Source of the DNA: Paracoccaceae bacterium
Lineage (GTDB): Bacteria > Pseudomonadota > Alphaproteobacteria > Rhodobacterales > Rhodobacteraceae
Assembly: GCA_014872875.1 (NCBI GenBank)
Contig: WKFI01000011.1
Span: 1 to 64,000 of the forward strand
Direction: 5' to 3'
Length of the DNA: 64,000 bases
In this document: piece after piece, positions 19,576-29,770 of the stretch
How positions within the stretch are numbered: position 1 is the stretch's first letter
Layout of the letters: each line of letters starts with the position of its first letter
The notes under the pieces: model-generated
Seen by the model: only the letters and a program-made list of their open reading frames with translations
Databases searched by the model: none
Told to the model about the DNA's origin: nothing
Program-made: the position numbers and the translations under genes

Positions 19576-19758
19576 TCAATGTTTTGTCTTACCCTGCTTG
19601 ACCATTTCTTCAGCGGCTTCCTCAAGATCAGTGGGGTCCTGGCTTGGCACTGAATAGGAACCGGACAGCCACTTGCCCAAGTCTATATCCGCGCATCTTT
19701 TGGAGCAGAAGGGACGGTACTTCCGCACCATTTCTTCACCGCAGATTGGGCAGCTCAT
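19576..19758 (-). CDS. yacG: DNA gyrase inhibitor YacG, zinc-binding
   Basis: [38 protein letters not shown]. Confidence 0.9.
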   Translation of the reverse strand: MSCPICGEEMVRKYRPFCSKRCADIDLGKWLSGSYSVPSQDPTDLEEAAEEMVKQGKTKH

Positions 19759-20777
19759 GACAGCACCTGCCGAATCGGGAACCGGCCGTGTTTGCGCTGA
19801 AGCTCGAAGTGACCCAGTGGCGTCCATCCGGCGAGAACCGTATCCTCGGTGTCCTGCCGGAAAGCCGCGCGCAAAGCAGTTTCGAAGCCCCGACGCTCCT
19901 TTTTGGGCATTGGCGCCAGATCCAGCGTGATTTGTCCCGAGAGGCCGCGAATCCGCAGTAGTCGCGGGAGAGCTTTTGCACAAGCCAGGTTAGCTTTCAG
20001 CCCAGCCGCCAACGAGCTGTCGGCTCCTGTATTCACATCCACCGCGATCAAGGCGCGGGTGGGCTCTACGAACAAAAATCCACCACCGGGAAGGGGTTGG
20101 TGCATCGCCTGAGCCTCCTCCAGCGCATCCAAGACACCTCCAGCCTCGAAACAACCAGGCTCACGCGCCACGTCAGCCGGTTCCGACCACTCCCGCCAGG
20201 CATGAACGTGCGGTCCGTCACCGTCAGAGAGCGTTTCCGCATCGCGCCCCTCATCCGCCAAGACATGTTCTGCGAAGCTGCGCATCTCGGCGACGTCCGC
20301 GGCGATGTCTTCGGCGTCAGCGGCTTTGCAGGCCGACCTCAAGATCAGCCCAAATTCACTGCCATCCATTTCTTCATGCGCAATTTCCAACAGCCGGTCA
20401 CGTTCCTCTTCATCCTTGATGCTGCGCGAAATATTCAATCCCGGCGCCCCAGGTGTAACGATCGCATAGCGGCTCTTGAACAGGATCTTCTGCGTCACTG
20501 GAATGGCCTTTCCCGGCTCCGCATAGCCCGTGACCTGCACCGTCATGAGGTCGCCAGGGGCAATCCCCTTGACTTGGCGCAAAAAAGCCGAGCCATCAGT
20601 GGTTTTCAGGAACATTCCACCCTGCCCTTTTACAGGTCGATCGGCCACTGCCCGATAAATCGTGCCCGGCACCGGAGCGTCAGAGGCAATAAGGAAATCG
20701 TGTAATTGCCCGTCTACCATCAGGGCTGCGGCTTCGCGCCCGTTGATGTGATCCAGCAAAATGGTACGACCTTTCAT
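19755..20777 (-). CDS. Ribonuclease E/G family protein
   Basis: Homologous layout to RNase [58 protein letters not shown]-type C-terminus. Confidence 0.85.
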   Translation of the reverse strand: MKGRTILLDHINGREAAALMVDGQLHDFLIASDAPVPGTIYRAVADRPVKGQGGMFLKTTDGSAFLRQVKGIAPGDLMTVQVTGYAEPGKAIPVTQKILFKSRYAIVTPGAPGLNISRSIKDEEERDRLLEIAHEEMDGSEFGLILRSACKAADAEDIAADVAEMRSFAEHVLADEGRDAETLSDGDGPHVHAWREWSEPADVAREPGCFEAGGVLDALEEAQAMHQPLPGGGFLFVEPTRALIAVDVNTGADSSLAAGLKANLACAKALPRLLRIRGLSGQITLDLAPMPKKERRGFETALRAAFRQDTEDTVLAGWTPLGHFELQRKHGRFPIRQVLS

Positions 20778-21352
20778 GCGGCCTCCGTCTTGGTGTTCAG
20801 TCCTGCCACATGCAGCAGATTTGCAGTTTCAGCCAAGGGTAGCCCCACGATGCCGGTAAAAGAACCGCTGATCCAGGGGATCAAAGCGCCCGCCGGTCCT
20901 TGTATGGCGTATCCGCCTGCCTTGCCTTCCCAATCTCCGGTGGCAAGATATCCATTCAACTCGAGGTCAGACAGACGCTTCATGCGCACTTGGGACACCA
21001 CGTCCTTTTCCCAAATCCGATCACCTCGCCGCACGGCGACGGCCGTGATCACACGATGTCGTCGTCCAGACAAGGCCAACAAAAACTCAGCGGCCTCTGC
21101 CACACTCTCTGGCTTACCCAAAATGCGCCGCCCCAAGGCAACCGTTGTATCCGCACATAAGACGACATCATCTGGACCTGCTTGAACCGCCTCGGCTTTC
21201 TCCCGCGCGATTCGGGTACAATAGGGGCGTGGCTGCTCACCTTTGTGGGGCGTCTCGTCGATGTCGGGCGGACGGATATCGTCCGGGCTGATCCCCAGCT
21301 GAGCCAACAATTCCAATCGGCGTGGACTGCCCGATCCCAAGATGAATGCCAT
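20774..21352 (-). CDS. maf: Maf-like nucleotide pyrophosphatase
   Basis: [18 protein letters not shown]...DETPHKGE...VLCADTTV...[12 protein letters not shown]. Confidence 0.92.
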   Translation of the reverse strand: MAFILGSGSPRRLELLAQLGISPDDIRPPDIDETPHKGEQPRPYCTRIAREKAEAVQAGPDDVVLCADTTVALGRRILGKPESVAEAAEFLLALSGRRHRVITAVAVRRGDRIWEKDVVSQVRMKRLSDLELNGYLATGDWEGKAGGYAIQGPAGALIPWISGSFTGIVGLPLAETANLLHVAGLNTKTEAA

Positions 21353-21535
21353 TACGGTCCCCTCGCTGCGCCTGCCTCTCTTACCCGCTTTGCAAAACCC
21401 CGGAAAGAGCGATGTCAGGCTGTATCCGCATACAAAACCGCGCCGCTTGCGGCGCCGGGCCCAACGGGTGGACGCGCATCCTTGATGCGCGATCACCGGG
21501 CGGGAGCACCCGTTCCGATGCCCCAGAACGACAAA

Positions 21536-21554
21536 GCCCGGCAAAGTGCCGGGC
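21536..21554 (-). terminator. Intrinsic terminator-like hairpin downstream of infA
   Basis: gcccggca-aag-tgccgggc followed on the minus strand by tttgt. Confidence 0.6.
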
Positions 21555-21577
21555 CTCGAATTGAGATGTCGTTCAGA

Positions 21578-21796
21578 TTATTTGAAACGATAGTTGATCC
21601 GACCCTTGGTCAGATCATAGGGGGTCATTTCAACTTGAACCCGGTCGCCAGCCAGAACACGGATGCGGTTCTTGCGCATCTTGCCTGCCGTATGTGCGAT
21701 GATTTCATGGCCGTTGTCCAGCTCGACCCGAAACGTCGCATTAGGCAGGAGTTCCTTCACGACACCGGGAAATTCGAGCATTTCTTCCTTGGCCAT
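21578..21796 (-). CDS. infA: Translation initiation factor IF-1
   Basis: [72 protein letters not shown]. Confidence 0.98.
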   Translation of the reverse strand: MAKEEMLEFPGVVKELLPNATFRVELDNGHEIIAHTAGKMRKNRIRVLAGDRVQVEMTPYDLTKGRINYRFK

Positions 21797-21900
21797 GGTA
21801 TCTCCTTCGTTGCGTTTCCCGCACGCAGCACCCCCAACGGGGGTCGGACGCGGAATGTGCGCTTAGATGCGCCCTTTTTCCCTGTTTTTCAAGGCTTCAA

Positions 21901-22779
21901 TCAGAAAAGAGACTGATTTGTGACGGAAACCACCCTGTCTTCCTGCTCAACCCAATGCGTACGGTTCAAAACCACACCGTCGGCGCGGACATCGGCGACG
22001 CGGGACAGATCCACATCTGCATAGGTCCAGCCGGCAACATTCAAGTCGCCTTCAACCAGAACTCCGGTGGCCGGGAAGCCGCGATCCGGCGGCCCAAAAA
22101 TGCCCCCCATACCCGTGTTGGCATCCACCGCCTCGGACCAGTCGTTGGTTCCGACCAAGGAGGCCATCACCGAAACACACTGACTTTCCAAGGCTCTTGC
22201 CATGGCACCGATGCGTACACGCCAATATCCGGACAAGGCCTCGGTGCACGACGGCACCAGCAGGATGTCCGCCTCGCGCAACGCGCGACCCAGCAACGGG
22301 AATTCGCTGTCATAGCAGATCAGGACGCCAATCTTGCCCAGCGCCGTGTCGAACAGCTTCAATGGACCACCACCGATGATGTCCCACTCCTCCCGCTCGA
22401 ACCGGGTCATTATCTGCTTGTCCTGGTGCCCACGCTGTCCAGTTGGAGCGTAAATCTCAGCCCGGTTCACGGGACGCGGCAGGCCACTCAGCACCGGAGC
22501 AGACGCGCCCAGTATGTGCACCCCGTGTTCGGCCGCCAACTTCAGATGCAGCGCGGCGGCCTGTTCCATCTTTTCGGAAACCGATTGAATCGATTGCTCA
22601 AGATCCCCCGCGACCTCCGCCCCATCCAAGGTGGAAAGCTCCATGGCGCCATACTCGGGGAACACCAACAACTCCGCCCCCTGCCCTGCCGCTTTCGACA
22701 CCCAGGAGGCGATCTTGTCTTCATACTGGGCCCAGCTGTCCAGCCAGCTTAATGAATAGGCTGCGGTTGCGATCTTCAT
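21901..22779 (-). CDS. Carbon-nitrogen hydrolase (nitrilase superfamily)
   Basis: ELLVFPEYG, DKQIMTRFEREEWDI, GVLICYDSEFP triad motifs. Confidence 0.9.
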   Translation of the reverse strand: MKIATAAYSLSWLDSWAQYEDKIASWVSKAAGQGAELLVFPEYGAMELSTLDGAEVAGDLEQSIQSVSEKMEQAAALHLKLAAEHGVHILGASAPVLSGLPRPVNRAEIYAPTGQRGHQDKQIMTRFEREEWDIIGGGPLKLFDTALGKIGVLICYDSEFPLLGRALREADILLVPSCTEALSGYWRVRIGAMARALESQCVSVMASLVGTNDWSEAVDANTGMGGIFGPPDRGFPATGVLVEGDLNVAGWTYADVDLSRVADVRADGVVLNRTHWVEQEDRVVSVTNQSLF

Positions 22780-22867
22780 CGGGCGCGTGTCCTCTGCTGT
22801 CGTTGAATGACCTGACGGCCCGTTCTACGCTTTGGGACCGCCGAACATCAACGATTTCAGAACAGTA

Positions 22868-24154
22868 TCACGCCGCGTCCTTGAAACTCTGCAAATAGGC
22901 TGCGGCCTCTGAAGCCTCGATGCTGAGAAGCACTTTCTGCCCTGGTTCCGAATACAAAATGCCCTGGTCGGCAGTCACGATGGCGGAATAGGCATCGCGG
23001 CCGTCATTCAATAGAACGATCACCCACAGGTAATCTTCCCCCGAAGCATTCGGCCCGGCATGGGCCAAGGTAGCCATGCTGAATTTTGCACTTGAATCCA
23101 CGCGGTCCAGCATGGCGGCAATCATCGATGCGGCGTTCAACCGCTCGGCCAGATCTTTGGCGGCCAGTAGTTCGTCAATCGGAACCTCCGACAGGCGCGC
23201 ACCCACCTGATCTGGTTGATAAGCCATCACGTCATCCAAGGACACCTTGTCCAGATCCTGCGGCCCCCTGAAATCCTTCAGATGCGGATTGTCACCCCTG
23301 ATGCAGCCATACATCCGGACCCCAAAATCATCATCCACCACGGCAAATCGGTCCCCCTCCGTGGTACCCAGACTCCAGGCCAGTTGCTCCTCGCCTTCCA
23401 CCTCCCGGTAACTTCCTCCGCCAATCCAGGTCATGGCTTCCGCCGGTCTGATCCGTCCCGCGGCCATGCCCAGCCCCAACCGCAGCGGGTCCGACAAGCA
23501 AACTGCAATCTGCGCCACCTGGGCTGCTGCTTCGCGGGTCTGTTTGTGCGGGTTCATGTCAGCGGACGAGTTCAGAACCGCTTCAAACTTGGCATCCTCG
23601 ACCACTTCCAGATGCTCCCATGTGGCGATCCAGCGGGCGTTCATCAGGGTGATCGAATGATCCTTCTCCAACTCGAAGAACGGCGCATCAAGTGCCGCCA
23701 ACTCGGGTGCGATCCCGCCCTCGAACCCGGTCTGCTCTTCGGCTTCATCCGGGTTCTTCTTGACCCATCGCGCCATTTTCTTGGCTAGTTTCAGATGCTC
23801 CTTGGCTTTCATCGCGGTCAGACCATCGACAATATCCGGTAGGGTGAAAGACAGATTGCCCCCGCAATTGCCCACAAACTGCGCATGACCACCGTTGTTC
23901 ACCTGCGCCAAGTAATAATCGCAGTGATAGGCCTGAATGGCGCCGGGTGGCAATTCAGTACGATTGAAGCGGCCCGTATTGATCATGAAATTCACATAGT
24001 TGACGACCGCCTGCACCAAGGCTGCAGGATCCTCCACGCATCGATCCACAACTGACGCAGGGACCACAACCCGCTCAAGTTTCGATTTGGCCTTGGGCGT
24101 CGGGACAACTTTCAGAGCGCGGCTTGCCAGCCCGCCGAATTTCATTTTGAACAT
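22868..24154 (-). CDS. DUF4375/DMP19-like protein
   Basis: QAYHCDYYLAQVNNGGHAQFVGNCGGNL. Confidence 0.65.
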   Translation of the reverse strand: MFKMKFGGLASRALKVVPTPKAKSKLERVVVPASVVDRCVEDPAALVQAVVNYVNFMINTGRFNRTELPPGAIQAYHCDYYLAQVNNGGHAQFVGNCGGNLSFTLPDIVDGLTAMKAKEHLKLAKKMARWVKKNPDEAEEQTGFEGGIAPELAALDAPFFELEKDHSITLMNARWIATWEHLEVVEDAKFEAVLNSSADMNPHKQTREAAAQVAQIAVCLSDPLRLGLGMAAGRIRPAEAMTWIGGGSYREVEGEEQLAWSLGTTEGDRFAVVDDDFGVRMYGCIRGDNPHLKDFRGPQDLDKVSLDDVMAYQPDQVGARLSEVPIDELLAAKDLAERLNAASMIAAMLDRVDSSAKFSMATLAHAGPNASGEDYLWVIVLLNDGRDAYSAIVTADQGILYSEPGQKVLLSIEASEAAAYLQSFKDAA

Positions 24155-24267
24155 AAATCACCTGGGACATGAGACGAAATCAGGCTCCTGTCTGCCAGAT
24201 GCTCTTGCCAAAATGATGGTCCGAGATAGGCGATAATGAGGCGACCCACATCGGACCGCCCCTTGAT

Positions 24268-24864
24268 TCAGAGATCGCGAATCCAGAACTGCAAAGGCTT
24301 TTGCGTTTCGTCTTGCTGGCCCAGATCCTTCCAGGAAAACTGCGCAATCGCCCCGGTCAACGGCGCATAGCCCCGCTTGCGCCAGAACGGATCCAAAGGC
24401 GCATAAACGGCGGGACGCAGAGGATGATCTTCAGGGCGCTTCACCCCGCAAAAGGCGCACTTCGCGAAACTCAGCTTGCGGGCATGCGCTTCGCGCGCGT
24501 CAAAGAACCCGTGTCCAACGCCCAATCCCCGGTATTCCGGCAACAAGACAGATTCCGCGCAATAGAATACGTCTTCCAGCGCGATGCCAGTTCCCTCGAA
24601 TGCGGCGGCAAAATCATCCGCGTGATCTGCCAACGGCGCCCCGGTCGAAGCCCCCACCAGCGTGTCGCCATCATACGCTCCGACCACTACGGCCCGATTG
24701 CTGTCGCGATAGCTTTGCAGGTACTTCTCCTCGTAGGCCAGGTCACCGTCATAGAGATATGGCCAGGCTCGAAACACCTCGATCCGCAAACGCGCCACGT
24801 CTGCCAGCGCCGCGTCCAACGCGGCACCGGTCAATGCCTCGACACGGATGGCAGGCTTGGTCAT
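24268..24864 (-). CDS. GNAT family N-acetyltransferase
   Basis: EYRGLGVGHGFFDAREAHA; ATG at 24862-24864 overlaps the preceding stop. Confidence 0.8.
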   Translation of the reverse strand: MTKPAIRVEALTGAALDAALADVARLRIEVFRAWPYLYDGDLAYEEKYLQSYRDSNRAVVVGAYDGDTLVGASTGAPLADHADDFAAAFEGTGIALEDVFYCAESVLLPEYRGLGVGHGFFDAREAHARKLSFAKCAFCGVKRPEDHPLRPAVYAPLDPFWRKRGYAPLTGAIAQFSWKDLGQQDETQKPLQFWIRDL

Positions 24865-25256
24865 GCTGAAACCTGACGAACCCAATCGGCCAGGTTGTAG
24901 TAGGTGGTCACGCGAGTGATCTTGCCATCCGCCAAGTCGAAGAACGACCCGGCAGGCAAGCGATACGTCTGACCTTTCGCTTCCGGCAGGCCTTCGTCGG
25001 TGGCCAGATAGGTGCCGTTCACGATGTATTCAGCTGACGCGCGACTTCCGCCCTCGGCATCGAAGACCACCATGTCAGTCAGTTCTTCCTTGTAGCACCG
25101 TTCCATATGGGCGCAGAACTCGGAAAACTTCTCTTTGCCGGTGCGAATCTTGCCTTCGTTGACATGGTGCGCCACGTCATCGGACAAACAGTCCAGCATA
25201 CCGGCTACATCACCAGCGTTGAACGCTGCAAAATAACGGGACACGGTGTCGTTCAT
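24861..25256 (-). CDS. SnoaL-like/ketosteroid isomerase-related protein
   Basis: YFAAFNAGDVAGMLDCLSDDVAHHVNEG...FFDLADGKITRVTTYYN. Confidence 0.85.
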   Translation of the reverse strand: MNDTVSRYFAAFNAGDVAGMLDCLSDDVAHHVNEGKIRTGKEKFSEFCAHMERCYKEELTDMVVFDAEGGSRASAEYIVNGTYLATDEGLPEAKGQTYRLPAGSFFDLADGKITRVTTYYNLADWVRQVSA

Positions 25257-25712
25257 TTACATTTCCTTCGGTTCGCCCCAGCGGTGAACAAGCCGCTGGA
25301 TGATCTGATCACGAGATTGTCGGTAGCTGTCTAACTTGGCATCGCGCGTTTCGCCGAGCCCGGTAGGGTCCATAATTGGCCAATATTCGACATCCAGCGA
25401 AAAAAAGCGGGTCAATTCCAGCGCCCGGCGCTGCGAGGCCGGCGACAAGGCCACGATCAGGTCGAACGAAGAAAGGTCATCCCCCCATTGCTCCATCTCG
25501 TCAAACGAGCGGGACCGATGACGGGACAGTTCGATCCCCAGCTCCTGACAAACGGAAATGCAAAACCCGTCGATTTCCATGTCATTCTTGACACCTGCCG
25601 ACTGGACGTAGGTTCCGGTTCCGTAGAACTTCTTCATCAGGCCTTCGGCCATCGGAGACCTGACCGCGTTGTGGTCACAACAAAACAGGACCGACTGCGG
25701 AAGCTCCTCCAC
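25257..25712 (-). CDS. Low-molecular-weight phosphotyrosine phosphatase family
   Basis: VLFCCDHNAVRSPMAEGLMKKFYG. Confidence 0.85.
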   Translation of the reverse strand: MEELPQSVLFCCDHNAVRSPMAEGLMKKFYGTGTYVQSAGVKNDMEIDGFCISVCQELGIELSRHRSRSFDEMEQWGDDLSSFDLIVALSPASQRRALELTRFFSLDVEYWPIMDPTGLGETRDAKLDSYRQSRDQIIQRLVHRWGEPKEM

Positions 25713-25714
25713 TG

Positions 25715-26194
25715 TCAGCCTCCGTAATGCAACACGCAGATCAGCGTGAACAGACGTCGGGCTGTGTCAGTGTCGATCTCGGCCTTCCCTTCCAGGCGCT
25801 CCTGCAGTACGCGGCTTCCTTCGTTGTGGATGCCCCGACGGGCCATGTCGATGGTTTCGATCTGGCTGGGCGGCATATTCTTCACTGCGTTGAAATAGCT
25901 TTCGCAGATCTGGTAGTAGTCCTTCACAACTTGCCGAAACGGCGACAGGGACAGATGAAACTCGGCCGCCTTCTCTCCCTCTTCGGTGTTGATATCAAAG
26001 ACCAGCCGTTTGTCACGGATCGCAAGCCCCAAGTGATAGGGGCCCGCAGGGATCGCACGATCATCCCGCGCCGGCAGATCAAAGCTGTTCTCCTCGATCA
26101 GATCGAACATCGCAACTTTTCGCTCCTGCTCGATCTCGGGTGTCGGCGGCGGCAAGTTGCGGTCGTCCAGTTCGATATGGCTGATACGGCTCAT
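25715..26194 (-). CDS. UPF0262 family protein
   Basis: Full-length match to recalled family (FDLIEENSFDLP...GPYHLGLAIRDKRLVFDI). Confidence 0.9.
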   Translation of the reverse strand: MSRISHIELDDRNLPPPTPEIEQERKVAMFDLIEENSFDLPARDDRAIPAGPYHLGLAIRDKRLVFDINTEEGEKAAEFHLSLSPFRQVVKDYYQICESYFNAVKNMPPSQIETIDMARRGIHNEGSRVLQERLEGKAEIDTDTARRLFTLICVLHYGG

Positions 26195-26375
26195 TTTTAC
26201 GGCGTCTCGGATTTGCGGGGTTACTTGACTGATAAATCTGCACCAGACCTATCGCAACCCGGAAACGGGGGCAATGCGGGTTGGCGTCAAGCAGATTGGG
26301 ATTTGCGGCAGTCCCGTCGACGATGCTACCTGGAACCAGAGCGCTGCGCGGTGAAGAACTGGAAAGGAAAGCGAC

Positions 26376-27134
26376 ATGGACGGATTGGAGCAGTTTCGGC
26401 TTGAGGGTCAAACGGCGCTCGTTACGGGCTCCACAAGTGGGCTTGGGTTCGAAATCGCTCGTCTTCTTGCACAGGCTGGCGCGGATGTCTGGATAAATGG
26501 CCGCTCGGAAGCATCGGCAATGACCGCCTGCAAAATGATTGGCCCGAATGCGCGCCCGCTCGCATTTAACGTCGGTGATGAAGCAGCCTGCACGGCGGCC
26601 ATACAAACCCTTGCCGGACAAGGCGGCCTGCATATCCTGGTGAACAATGTCGGCCAGCGCGACCGCCGCGGCTTGCAGGACTTCACGCGCTCGGATGTTC
26701 AATCCTTGCTGGATGTCGATCTGGTGTCCCCTTTCCGGTTGAGCCAACACGCAGGCGCTCTGATGCAAGACCAAGGGTACGGTAGGATCGTCAATATTTC
26801 GTCGATTGCTGGGCTCATCGCCCAACCCGGCGATGCAGCCTATACCACCGCCAAAGCAGGTATGATCGGCATGACCCGTGCCCTGGCAGCCGAACTGGGA
26901 CCGTTCGGTGTCAACGTGAACGCCGTTGCGCCCGGCTTCTTCAAGACCGCGCCCAATGCCCAAGCTGCTGCTGATCCGGCCGTTGCGGACAGACTGGCCA
27001 AGTCTACCGCTCTGGGCCGCTGGGGCGATCCCGCGGAACTGGCGCCAGCAGTGTTATTCCTGGCCTCTCCGGCCGCGTCATATGTCACCGGACAAGTGCT
27101 GGCCGTGGATGGCGGCTACACGACACACTACTGA
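26376..27134 (+). CDS. SDR family oxidoreductase
   Basis: TGSTSGLGFEIA, NNVG, SSIAGLIAQPGDAAYTTAKAG. Confidence 0.92.
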   Translation: MDGLEQFRLEGQTALVTGSTSGLGFEIARLLAQAGADVWINGRSEASAMTACKMIGPNARPLAFNVGDEAACTAAIQTLAGQGGLHILVNNVGQRDRRGLQDFTRSDVQSLLDVDLVSPFRLSQHAGALMQDQGYGRIVNISSIAGLIAQPGDAAYTTAKAGMIGMTRALAAELGPFGVNVNAVAPGFFKTAPNAQAAADPAVADRLAKSTALGRWGDPAELAPAVLFLASPAASYVTGQVLAVDGGYTTHY

Positions 27135-27394
27135 CCCAAGACACATCCCGGCCGCAGAATTCCGCGCTTTCTGCGAAAGCTTTAGGCCTCCGGTGGGGAT
27201 GCCGCGGACACATGAGAACGGGATCCGCACCCCGAGGCAATCGGGGCGCTTCACCTGGCGCGGTCATCGGCGTCCCCGCCTGTACCGCAGGCTCATGATG
27301 GCCTAGCCTTGGTTAAGAACCCGTTGCTTCATCTGGCCACAAATATCCCGGGGTGAATTGGCCTTTTGGCCAAGAGGGGCAGCGCCCCATTGCC

Positions 27395-28696
27395 CTAGTC
27401 GTTCAAAGCCTCCAGCCGGGCCCGAACAGAGAGCCCGTGTGCTTCCAGGCTTTCGCTGATGGCCAGAGCTTCTGCGGCCGGACCAATGGCGCGCAAGGCT
27501 TCGGGTGTCATCTGGCTCAAGGTTGTGCGCTTCAGGAAATCCATCACGCTGAGGCCCGAAGAAAACCGTGCCGACCGCGCCGTCGGCAGCACGTGGTTCG
27601 GGCCGCCGACATAATCCCCGATGGCTTCGGGGGTGTACTGCCCCAGAAAGATTGCACCCGCATGGACGGTCTTTTCCGACAACGTTTGTGGATCCGCGAC
27701 GCAGAGTTCCAGGTGCTCCGGCGCGATCCGGTTGGACAGTTCCGCGGCCTCCTCCAGAGACCTTACGGTGATGATCGCGCCATAATCACGCCAGCTGGCA
27801 CCCGCGATTCCACGCCGCTCCAAAGTTTCCAGACGTCTTTCAACAGCATCTGCAACGGATTGCCCAAACGCCGCATCATCGCTGATCAGGATCGACTGGG
27901 CGCTTTCATCATGTTCTGCCTGGGACATCAGGTCCAGAGCGATCCAGTCCGGGTTGTTGTCCTTGTCCGCAATCACAAGGATCTCGGACGGGCCTGCGAT
28001 CATGTCGATGCCAACTTTGCCGAACACCCGGCGTTTTGCCGCCGCGACAAACGCATTTCCGGGGCCAGTGATCTTGTCCACGGGCGCAACGCTCTCGGTG
28101 CCGTAGGCCAAGGCTGCAACCGCCTGCGCTCCGCCAATGCGATAGATTTCGTCCACTCCCGCCAGCTCGGCAGCCAAAAGGACAAGCGGATTGATCTGCC
28201 CATCCGGTGTCGGGACGGTGATTGCCAAGCGCTCGACCCCGGCTACTTTGGCGGGAATCGCATTCATCAGCACCGATGACGGGTAGGTTGCCAGGCCACC
28301 GGGCACATAGAGCCCTGCCGCGGACACTGCGGACCAACGCCAACCCAGCGTCGCCCCCGCATCATCCGTCCAACTGGCATCTTCTGGCATCTGCCGTTCG
28401 TGATAAGCGCGTATGCGCTCGGCTGCCAATTCCAGAGCCGCTCGGTCTGACGGACTGACCTGAGCCACGGCGGTTGCGACCTCATCGGCAGAAAATTTCA
28501 GCGTCTCGGGCGTCAGGGCAATCCGGTCGAACTTCTCGGTCAGGTCCAGCACCGCCGCATCGCCGCGCGTGCGCACATCAGCAATGATGTCTGCAACAAT
28601 GGCATCCACATCGGGGCTATCTTCACGCTTGGCGCCCAGAAGGGCCTGAAAATCGGCTTCGAAGCCAGGATTGGTCGTATCGAGAAAAACGGGCAT
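27395..28696 (-). CDS. hisD: Histidinol dehydrogenase
   Basis: GGLATYPSSVLMNAIPAKVAGV...GPGNAFVAAAKR...DMIAGPSEILVIAD. Confidence 0.95.
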   Translation of the reverse strand: MPVFLDTTNPGFEADFQALLGAKREDSPDVDAIVADIIADVRTRGDAAVLDLTEKFDRIALTPETLKFSADEVATAVAQVSPSDRAALELAAERIRAYHERQMPEDASWTDDAGATLGWRWSAVSAAGLYVPGGLATYPSSVLMNAIPAKVAGVERLAITVPTPDGQINPLVLLAAELAGVDEIYRIGGAQAVAALAYGTESVAPVDKITGPGNAFVAAAKRRVFGKVGIDMIAGPSEILVIADKDNNPDWIALDLMSQAEHDESAQSILISDDAAFGQSVADAVERRLETLERRGIAGASWRDYGAIITVRSLEEAAELSNRIAPEHLELCVADPQTLSEKTVHAGAIFLGQYTPEAIGDYVGGPNHVLPTARSARFSSGLSVMDFLKRTTLSQMTPEALRAIGPAAEALAISESLEAHGLSVRARLEALND

Positions 28697-28744
28697 CTGT
28701 CCCTCCGCAAGTTGATCTTCCCTTACCGGGACGGACCAACGGTC

Positions 28745-29287
28745 TCAAGATGGCGTGGGTGTGGAAGATGGTCGCTTGATCATCGCGAGGCACTGTTGGC
28801 GCGTGCCCGCGGGCGGTGTGTCATCCCGCATCCATCCGCGCGTCAGATAGAAGTCGCGCGCGGTTTCCGTCGCTTCCAGCAACAAAGTAGAGGCACCCAG
28901 CGTGATCAGCCGCTGTTCCAGATGCGCCAACAGCCGGTCGCTGATCCCCTGAAACCGGAAGGCAGGCGCGACATAGTTCAACCGGATTGTTCCGCGGGCG
29001 TGTTCCACGGGGGAAATCCCACCAACCGCTGCAATCTGGCCCTGCTGCTCGACCACCCAAATCTCGCCCGGAGATTGCAGCCAGAGCCGCACGGTTTCGG
29101 GCGTCTTGTTGGCCAGCCAATCCTGTAGCTTTTCGGGATCGTTCTGGTGATCCTGAACACAGAGTTCTCGGATCGAGCGCTGCAGGGCCTCAGCGATCCC
29201 GAAGACGTCAAACACCTCTGCCCGGCGCAGTTGATTGACCGGTGGGGTCTGGCCAAAGGCCTGACTTATGCCGCGCTTGTTCTGCAT
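28745..29287 (-). CDS. GNAT family N-acetyltransferase
   Basis: LNYVAPAFRFQGISDRLLAHLEQRLITLGASTLLLEATETARDFYLTRGW. Confidence 0.85.
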   Translation of the reverse strand: MQNKRGISQAFGQTPPVNQLRRAEVFDVFGIAEALQRSIRELCVQDHQNDPEKLQDWLANKTPETVRLWLQSPGEIWVVEQQGQIAAVGGISPVEHARGTIRLNYVAPAFRFQGISDRLLAHLEQRLITLGASTLLLEATETARDFYLTRGWMRDDTPPAGTRQQCLAMIKRPSSTPTPS

Positions 29288-29293
29288 TTCGTG

Positions 29294-29770
29294 TCAGTCA
29301 CCGTGGTCCGGTGCATGTTTCGACGGCGCACGATAGGGGCGTGTCACATCTTTCAGAGCAACATCCAGTGTTTCGACCTCCAGCCGCAAGGCCCCGTCTC
29401 CGGCCAAGGTCAGCAGGACGTGCCCGGTTCCGTCTTCGCCGGGTTCGAAACTGACCGACAACAGGGACAGGATTACATCCTTGTCCGAACGATCCACGCC
29501 CTGGCTTGCAACCCGCAGCACGTTATCCACGACCAGCAGGGACTGAACCCGTTCGAAATCCCGCCCCCGGCGTTCGGCGGCCTCGCGATCCTCCCAACGG
29601 AACCGATTCAGCAGAACGGCAAAGCGTCGCTCCGAGGAACGCCAGGACATTTCGGTCACCGGGAACACAGCATCCTGCGCCAAGGTGGAAAGGACCTGCA
29701 GGTCTTCCGCATCCTGCGCTCCGAGATTCAGCGGCGCTTCCCGCCCATCGTGAAAACTGGCGTCACTCAT
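29294..29770 (-). CDS. DUF2948 family protein
   Basis: DLQVLSTLAQDAVFPVTEMSW...RFAVLLNRFRWED. Confidence 0.8.
   Translation of the reverse strand: MSDASFHDGREAPLNLGAQDAEDLQVLSTLAQDAVFPVTEMSWRSSERRFAVLLNRFRWEDREAAERRGRDFERVQSLLVVDNVLRVASQGVDRSDKDVILSLLSVSFEPGEDGTGHVLLTLAGDGALRLEVETLDVALKDVTRPYRAPSKHAPDHGD

Noticed and set aside
19325-19657. ORF ...VVPGGGIEPPTRGFSIHCSTPELPGHG...
   Set aside because: Classic antisense translation of a tRNA gene (tRNA-Phe at 19421-19495).
26079-26963. 294-aa minus-strand ORF opposite the SDR gene
   Set aside because: Overlaps UPF0262 and the SDR; composition typical of a shadow frame.
27353-28279. 308-aa plus-strand ORF opposite hisD
   Set aside because: Shadow of hisD.
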